Shown here: in pieces, positions 50,701-54,277 of the stretch
Numbering within the stretch: position 1 is the stretch's first letter
Layout of the letters: the number at the start of each line of letters is the position of its first letter
NCBI RefSeq assembly: GCF_001053095.1
Contig: NZ_CGBP01000035.1
Span: 1 to 54,277, forward strand
Reading direction: 5' to 3'
Length of the DNA: 54,277 nt
From: Yersinia similis
Lineage (GTDB): Bacteria; Pseudomonadota; Gammaproteobacteria; Enterobacterales; Enterobacteriaceae
The notes under the pieces: generated by a model
What the model saw: only the letters and a program-made list of their open reading frames with translations
Told to the model about the DNA's origin: nothing
Database searches by the model: none
Made by a program: the position numbers and the translations under genes

Positions 50701-53226
50701 TGAGCCAAATCCTCTTAACGTCCGCATCCATTCGACCAAGGCCCGCAGCGGCTCACTGTTACTGCGATCGCTTCTCCAGTCTGCCCCAAAAGCGGATTGA
50801 CCAAAGCTATGTCCTTCCCTGATTTTGCTGAGTGCGGCCTGCCCTTTTAGCAGTTCATCAAGTAGCTTTAGCAAGTCTGGCACAGGGAGCTTAGGATTTT
50901 GTATAATTGAACGCCCCAGCGCCCGCGCCCCACGCCATTTCCCACTCAAGAAGCGTAATGGCCCGGTTTGTGTCGCCAGTATTTGTCTGGCTATTTTTAC
51001 ATCGGTATCCCAAGCGATTTCATGTAACTCAGTACCCCATGTCGTTCTTATCAATTCCAGCGTTGTAACGGCATCAACCAGGTCAGATGCTTGTTCAACC
51101 CCGTGATCCCAGACCGATGCAATAAATGCATCTGAGCTGGCTTCAGGCGCATCAGCCACGCGTTCTGCAAGTGCGGTTAACCGTGCGATATCACTAAATG
51201 TTTCGTAAATACCTTGCTGTGCGCCTAACTCCTTATGTAAACGGCTAACTTCCAAGCTTAATCTTGGGAGTAAATCTTTCAAGGTACTGGCCGCTTTAAA
51301 TCCAGAGTATAAAAAATCCTTTGGCAGCTTGGATAAAGCCCCATTTAAAGCATCTAATGGTATTTCTATTGCCTCAGGTGTTATCGCATCGGCAAGTTTT
51401 GCCGTATCTTGCTGGAACTGTAAACCGTGAGAAATAAGCGTTTGTACCGCTTGAAGATCGGCATTCCATTCTGAGGCGGTTAATGCTTCTTGAGATAACG
51501 ACGGTGCCCCTGCCACTATTTCGGCCACCTTTTTAAGGCTCTCTAATTCACTGAACATGGACGGTTCTGGCGTGACTGCCAATGTTTTTGCCAACACATG
51601 CACTTCAGATTGTAAGATTTCGACTTGTTGTTTTTGCTGGCTTAGTCTTGGTAGCAGGCGTTCAACCTCAATGGGCAGGATCTCTTCACGGCCTACACCA
51701 AACCAAGGGTGGTCATCGGGTAAACCAATGTCATTGATACGCTGAGTTAACTCACTAACTAATTCAAGGCGTTTGAGATAGTCGTTATTTGACCACGTCA
51801 AGGCCCCATCAAGGGCGATATCTACCGGCTGTTGGCCCGCTCTACGCAATCGAACGAGTTGCCCCATCACCTGATAAGGCGTGAGTTCGGAAGGGGAATA
51901 ATATTCGTGTAGGCGGCGAGCATGTTCATTTAACACATCTCGCGACGTCGTCAGGTTTTCCAGCAAAACCTCTGGCAGCTCACCGCGAGGAGTTCCCAAT
52001 TCCCAGACGCGTTTTAATTCATGCAGCAGCGCACGTTTATTGGCTTTATTGCTGTGTAATTCTAAGCAGGCATCACCAACACCCGCGTGGTCTAAGCGTC
52101 GTTTGACCACATCTAACGCCGCCATTTTTTCAGCGACAAAAAGAACGGTTTTTCCATCTGCAATAGCAGAAGCGATAACATTCGCGATAGTCTGCGATTT
52201 ACCGGTCCCCGGCGGGCCTTGAATAACAATATTTCGGCCCTTGCGCACATCGTGAATGGCGAGTGTCTGGGAGCTATCACTATCGACAATATGCAGCATT
52301 TCCTTTGGTTGAATATGCTGATCAATGGAGTCATCGTCAGAAATCAAGGCATCAGGGGCGTCGAAACCATCGGTCAGTAGCGCCCGGATAATTGGCTGTT
52401 CCGTGATTTTACTGCCATCGGGCCAATTTTCAGGATCGAGGTCACGGTACATCAAAAATTTAGCAAACGAGAAAAACCCCAAGGTAATATCGTCCACCTG
52501 CACCGCCCAATCTGTTTTGGTGGCAACCGCTTCAGCAATGGCACGCATATAACCGACAATATCGAAATCATCTCCCATATCAAAAGTGGGTAATTTGAGC
52601 TGATGTACTTTATCCAAATAAGATTCAAGTGATAGATTTGGCAGGAGTTCCTCAGGCCTGGCTTTTAGTTTAAATTGTTCTCCAGCCGTTCCACGATCCA
52701 ATATCACCGGTAATAAAACTAATGGCGCAAAACGGATATTTTCTTTATTTTTGGGATCCACCCATTTTAATGACCCTAAGGCTAAAAACAGTATATTGAC
52801 CCCTTGCTCCTCTTCTAATGTCCGCGAGTCGTGGTAGAGGTCGAGTAACCGTGCCTGTAGGCCTTTTGGGGTCATCCGTGTTTGTAGTTTTGTATCGATA
52901 TGCCTTGCATGGGGTTCTTCTGAGTCATCCTCTTCCGGTTGTTGTAAACTGGAATAAGTATATTCATCTTCAATAAGTTCCTCAGTATCTTCATTTATCT
53001 TCCAACCTCTCCCAGATAGAAAAGTAAATGTCTTTCCTTCTTGTTGGAGTAGACGATAAATATGCTCCGAACGTTCATCAATAATTTCTATGCTTTTTGC
53101 TGTTTTAGAGCGAGGAATGTTTAGTAGTTTATTTCGCGCAGAAAGATCAAGCAACTCAGTACGCGCCCGCTCCAATTTTCCTTCTAAGGATAAGCGGCCT
53201 TGAAAAAGTGAATTTTCTACGTCCAT
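47683..53226 (-). CDS. Large SF1 helicase-nuclease (DUF4011 / AAA / Vsr-like / DUF3320 layout)
   Basis: 1847-aa protein from the ATG at 53226 (an upstream in-frame TTG at 53244 is less likely). The N-terminal 300 residues (TELLDLSARNKLLNIPRSK and following) resemble DUF4011. Walker A GPPGTGKS is at 337-344, and a long helical insertion follows. Walker B LLVMDEASQIQ is near 1220 with further SF1 motifs (VGDERQLPP, YRSRHQSLI, NVQGDERDVI, LNVLISRAK). After about 1550 comes a Vsr/PD-(D/E)xK-like nuclease segment (IGIECDGKSYH, then ERDRLRQAVLEDHGW and HRIWSTDW), then a DUF3320-like tail (RLRTSWGLQRSG). Such helicase-nucleases are common in defence islands, so an antiphage role is likely but unproved. 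Its C-terminus is altered by a 20-bp tandem array. Confidence 0.85.
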   Translation of the reverse strand: MDVENSLFQGRLSLEGKLERARTELLDLSARNKLLNIPRSKTAKSIEIIDERSEHIYRLLQQEGKTFTFLSGRGWKINEDTEELIEDEYTYSSLQQPEEDDSEEPHARHIDTKLQTRMTPKGLQARLLDLYHDSRTLEEEQGVNILFLALGSLKWVDPKNKENIRFAPLVLLPVILDRGTAGEQFKLKARPEELLPNLSLESYLDKVHQLKLPTFDMGDDFDIVGYMRAIAEAVATKTDWAVQVDDITLGFFSFAKFLMYRDLDPENWPDGSKITEQPIIRALLTDGFDAPDALISDDDSIDQHIQPKEMLHIVDSDSSQTLAIHDVRKGRNIVIQGPPGTGKSQTIANVIASAIADGKTVLFVAEKMAALDVVKRRLDHAGVGDACLELHSNKANKRALLHELKRVWELGTPRGELPEVLLENLTTSRDVLNEHARRLHEYYSPSELTPYQVMGQLVRLRRAGQQPVDIALDGALTWSNNDYLKRLELVSELTQRINDIGLPDDHPWFGVGREEILPIEVERLLPRLSQQKQQVEILQSEVHVLAKTLAVTPEPSMFSELESLKKVAEIVAGAPSLSQEALTASEWNADLQAVQTLISHGLQFQQDTAKLADAITPEAIEIPLDALNGALSKLPKDFLYSGFKAASTLKDLLPRLSLEVSRLHKELGAQQGIYETFSDIARLTALAERVADAPEASSDAFIASVWDHGVEQASDLVDAVTTLELIRTTWGTELHEIAWDTDVKIARQILATQTGPLRFLSGKWRGARALGRSIIQNPKLPVPDLLKLLDELLKGQAALSKIREGHSFGQSAFGADWRSDRSNSEPLRALVEWMRTLRGFGSEPRVLVSQLADRSIVKVRATQVNNLMREIEPELLTLWQAYSLRVSDYFSNEVSVDRVPLHAVEAQVDHLLWIDKLSHQVLQHSPQNIDQHSQLITRIIELQSLNLKISTESQLGQQAFDDTWQGTHSNWHEFERVAIWMQQYSQYRFTVAKLFHERHKLMESVEHLLSERESILLGIEQISHELQAKPEILFRATSFAHLNIQDVYNTLNLWLINSEQLSKWVAYQHRAATAQNSGLSALVDRLSSGQISLAEALPTMERAYYETILAHMVEQDPELARFDGELHSRLTANFSRLDLERIKAASIEVVRAHHRRIPSKEGGAGPVGILRGEMARKRGHMPIRQLMQKAGSAIQALKPVMMMSPLSVAQFLVPGRQTFDLLVMDEASQIQPVDAIGAIARCKQVVIVGDERQLPPTTFFAKMTESSTDEDDDTTQVSDIESILGLFVARGLPQRMLRWHYRSRHQSLIAVSNNQFYENKLFIVPSPYTQEAGTGLQFYHVPEGVFASGGAGTNTIEAKHVAKAILQHAQNSPELSLGVATFSVSQRKAIQDELEVLRRLNPGTENFFCSHPSEPFFVKNLENVQGDERDVIMISVGYAKNAQGNMAMRFGPLGAEGGERRLNVLISRAKRRCEVFASITDEDIDLERAKGKGVYAFKLFLQYARTGQLSVAQPPLREIDSVFEEQVADALQAAGYQVHPQVGIAGFYIGLGIADPETPGRYLIGIECDGKSYHASRSARERDRLRQAVLEDHGWIIHRIWSTDWFQRPDEQLQRTLAAIESAKAECATRLELGAQARRAVQVEIMTIDRGPVTEISLVGVDSSTLSSNDYVEASPQRHPTYELHDTPVSLLAERVEHVVMIESPVHFNEVVTRLRTSWGLQRSGVRIEAAVEQAVALACTKGNIVRTESFLSHPNTSPVIRNRQGVQSAGVRKPEMIAPQEIASGIRQIIKNNLGATDDELVITVSRMLGFKSTSSTLRKVISDVIDELVLNGTLRRDQLMIIENT

Positions 53227-54103
53227 AATTTTTATATATTCCAATTGGTTAAATTATAAAAATACAATCTTTGGGATAGGCATCGGCGCATCATCCAGTG
53301 AGAGTATTAGTAAGGAAATACCAAGGGGAGATGGGGTTGCACAAAAGATTCTATACTGCTGGTAACAGGGTACTACTGATTAGATATTAGCGGTATTTAA
53401 CTTTTAGCTATTTCTTTAATGGAAGAATTCTCATAAGAAAAAAGTGATGAAAATCACATTTTTGACACTGCTAATTTAGGCGAAAAAAAACAAGCCTGTC
53501 GGTACTAAATAGATAAAAATATTAAATATAAATGATATTGATCTTTAATATCCTATTTAACAGCATTAAATAAAATGGCATTATCAGTTAAATCACGAAA
53601 ATAAAATGCTCGGAACGGCGTAGGGTAAGGGAAATCTGTACTTTTTAATAACAAGCATCAGTATTCAGTTTCATATGCCAGCATCCCTATCATTTAACTG
53701 ACAGATAAAGTATTAACATGATCTGAGTGTAGAATGTTTAAAATACAATCATTTTAAATGTTGATCGTGAGATTTTTATCTTTAAAGAAATACGTATCAT
53801 ATTGATTTAGTTGTTAATTTTATTAAATAGGAATTTTCCTACAAATAACGGGACGAGTCTTAATTATTGTTTTTTATCTTTCTATTACTATTACTGTCTA
53901 TCCTTATAAATGGTCACTTCATTCTAGTGACTCAACAATCGATAGAGCGTGTTCCACCCTCATGTTTGCTGATGATACTGAGATAATGTCAGAGGGAATA
54001 TTTCTCCTTCTGGACTCTATTTATGTCTGAATTATGCAATTTCAGCAATCCCCAGTGATATGCCATGTCTGCGATAAATTCAGGCAATTAATAGAGTACA
54101 TTT
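53227..54103. other. AT-rich gap upstream of helicase and secreted-protein genes
   Basis: About 880 bases, mostly AT-rich, with no supported gene. It separates divergent genes and must hold both promoters. A CRP-like site is listed separately; I see no other clear element. Confidence 0.5.
53440..53461. promoter_or_regulatory. CRP-like binding site
   Basis: The 22 bases centred on GTGATGAAAATCACA match the CRP consensus AAATGTGATCTAGATCACATTT (known site pattern) at 18 positions, including GTGA and TCACA cores. It lies 214 bases upstream of the helicase start and about 640 upstream of the partial secreted-protein gene. The same bases could form a small hairpin with a GAAA loop. Confidence 0.5.
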
Positions 54104-54277
54104 ATGCATATACAATTCAGAGAGCTTGTTTCTACCTCACCCGCGCAACCGGACGCTGGGCATCAACACCTCTTCAGCCGTGTTCCTGCAGCCGCGATTA
54201 ATCCCATTACATTGGCGATTATTGTTGCATTCTCCACCCTCGTCTTGCCACAAACCGCACGGGCGACGTGCAGTAGC
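54104..54277 (+). CDS. Start of a secreted protein, possibly an autotransporter (partial)
   Basis: 58 codons open to the window end. An unusually long polar N-region is followed by a hydrophobic core TLAIIVAFSTLVL and a likely cleavage site PQTARA. Extended signal peptides of this kind are typical of large autotransporter or other outer-membrane proteins. The ribosome site is weak (only ATAGAG nearby), so the start codon is tentative. The mature part is not in the window, hence no function is assigned. Confidence 0.5.
   Translation, partial: MHIQFRELVSTSPAQPDAGHQHLFSRVPAAAINPITLAIIVAFSTLVLPQTARATCSS

Noticed and set aside
53438-53463. Small hairpin with GAAA loop and T-run, considered as a terminator
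   Set aside because: No gene ends near it in either direction; the match to the CRP consensus explains the symmetry better.
1-54277. Search by eye for tRNA, rRNA, CRISPR arrays, integrases and transposases marking island ends
   Set aside because: None recognised. The 18-bp arrays lack spacers, so they are tandem repeats rather than CRISPR, and no attachment-site duplication was seen at the borders of the metallophore or catabolic clusters.

Overview
The window looks like a chromosomal accessory segment from Yersinia or a very close relative. The support is a typical enterobacterial pepT, ERIC-type intergenic repeats, and genes matching each yersiniabactin accessory class (thiazolinyl imide reductase, editing thioesterase, YbtX-like permease, YbtP/YbtQ-like ABC pair). 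Species cannot be fixed by reading. I saw no tRNA, rRNA, CRISPR array, integrase or insertion sequence.

Region 1 (170-28837): after pepT comes a co-oriented metallophore island. A Fur-box-like promoter (about 1597-1629) precedes a TonB-dependent receptor. Then come two giant synthetases: 3839 aa, FAAL-ACP-KS-(no AT)-ACP-Cy-A(degenerate methyltransferase-like insert)-PCP-Cy-A-PCP; and 1839 aa, docking-Cy-A(MT)-PCP-TE. Next are a saccharopine-dehydrogenase-like reductase, a thiazolinyl imide reductase, a type II thioesterase, a YbtX-like MFS protein and two ABC half-transporters, most overlapping by a few bases. No salicylate synthase, salicyl-AMP ligase, AraC regulator or PPTase is present. 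The logic is therefore yersiniabactin/pyochelin-like but primed by a fatty acid: an acyl or beta-ketoacyl starter followed by three cyclised cysteines, the last probably N-methylated and reduced. It may correspond to the poorly characterised Yersinia nonribosomal peptide (ynp) type of locus; that link is from memory.

Region 2 (28838-33750): a gene-poor, AT-rich stretch. It holds a secreted SinI-like protein and a receiver-like protein on the minus strand, two ERIC-type elements, and a GntP-family permease with an upstream GntR(FCD)-type operator and a strong terminator.

Region 3 (33983-47406): a GC-richer, 14-gene catabolic cluster, all on the plus strand. It encodes a Rieske ferredoxin, a small HTH-like protein, a Rieske oxygenase alpha subunit without beta, two SDRs, an IclR regulator, an extradiol-type VOC dioxygenase, a ferredoxin reductase, an MFS importer, a cupin, an alpha/beta hydrolase, an aspartate-dehydrogenase-like enzyme, an aldehyde dehydrogenase and a ThDP decarboxylase-like enzyme. 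A sigma70-like promoter and a perfect 16-bp palindrome lie in front. The substrate is unknown.

Region 4 (47407-54277): a convergent, roughly 1847-aa helicase-nuclease (DUF4011/SF1 helicase/Vsr-like/DUF3320 layout), a probable defence gene, then a long AT-rich gap with a CRP-like site and the start of a secreted protein cut by the window end.

A pattern crosses all regions. There are many exact-period short tandem duplications: 15/18 bp in frame inside synthetase and permease genes, an 18-bp array between genes, and 20- and 25-bp arrays that shift frame exactly at the 3' ends of two genes and replace their C-terminal tails.
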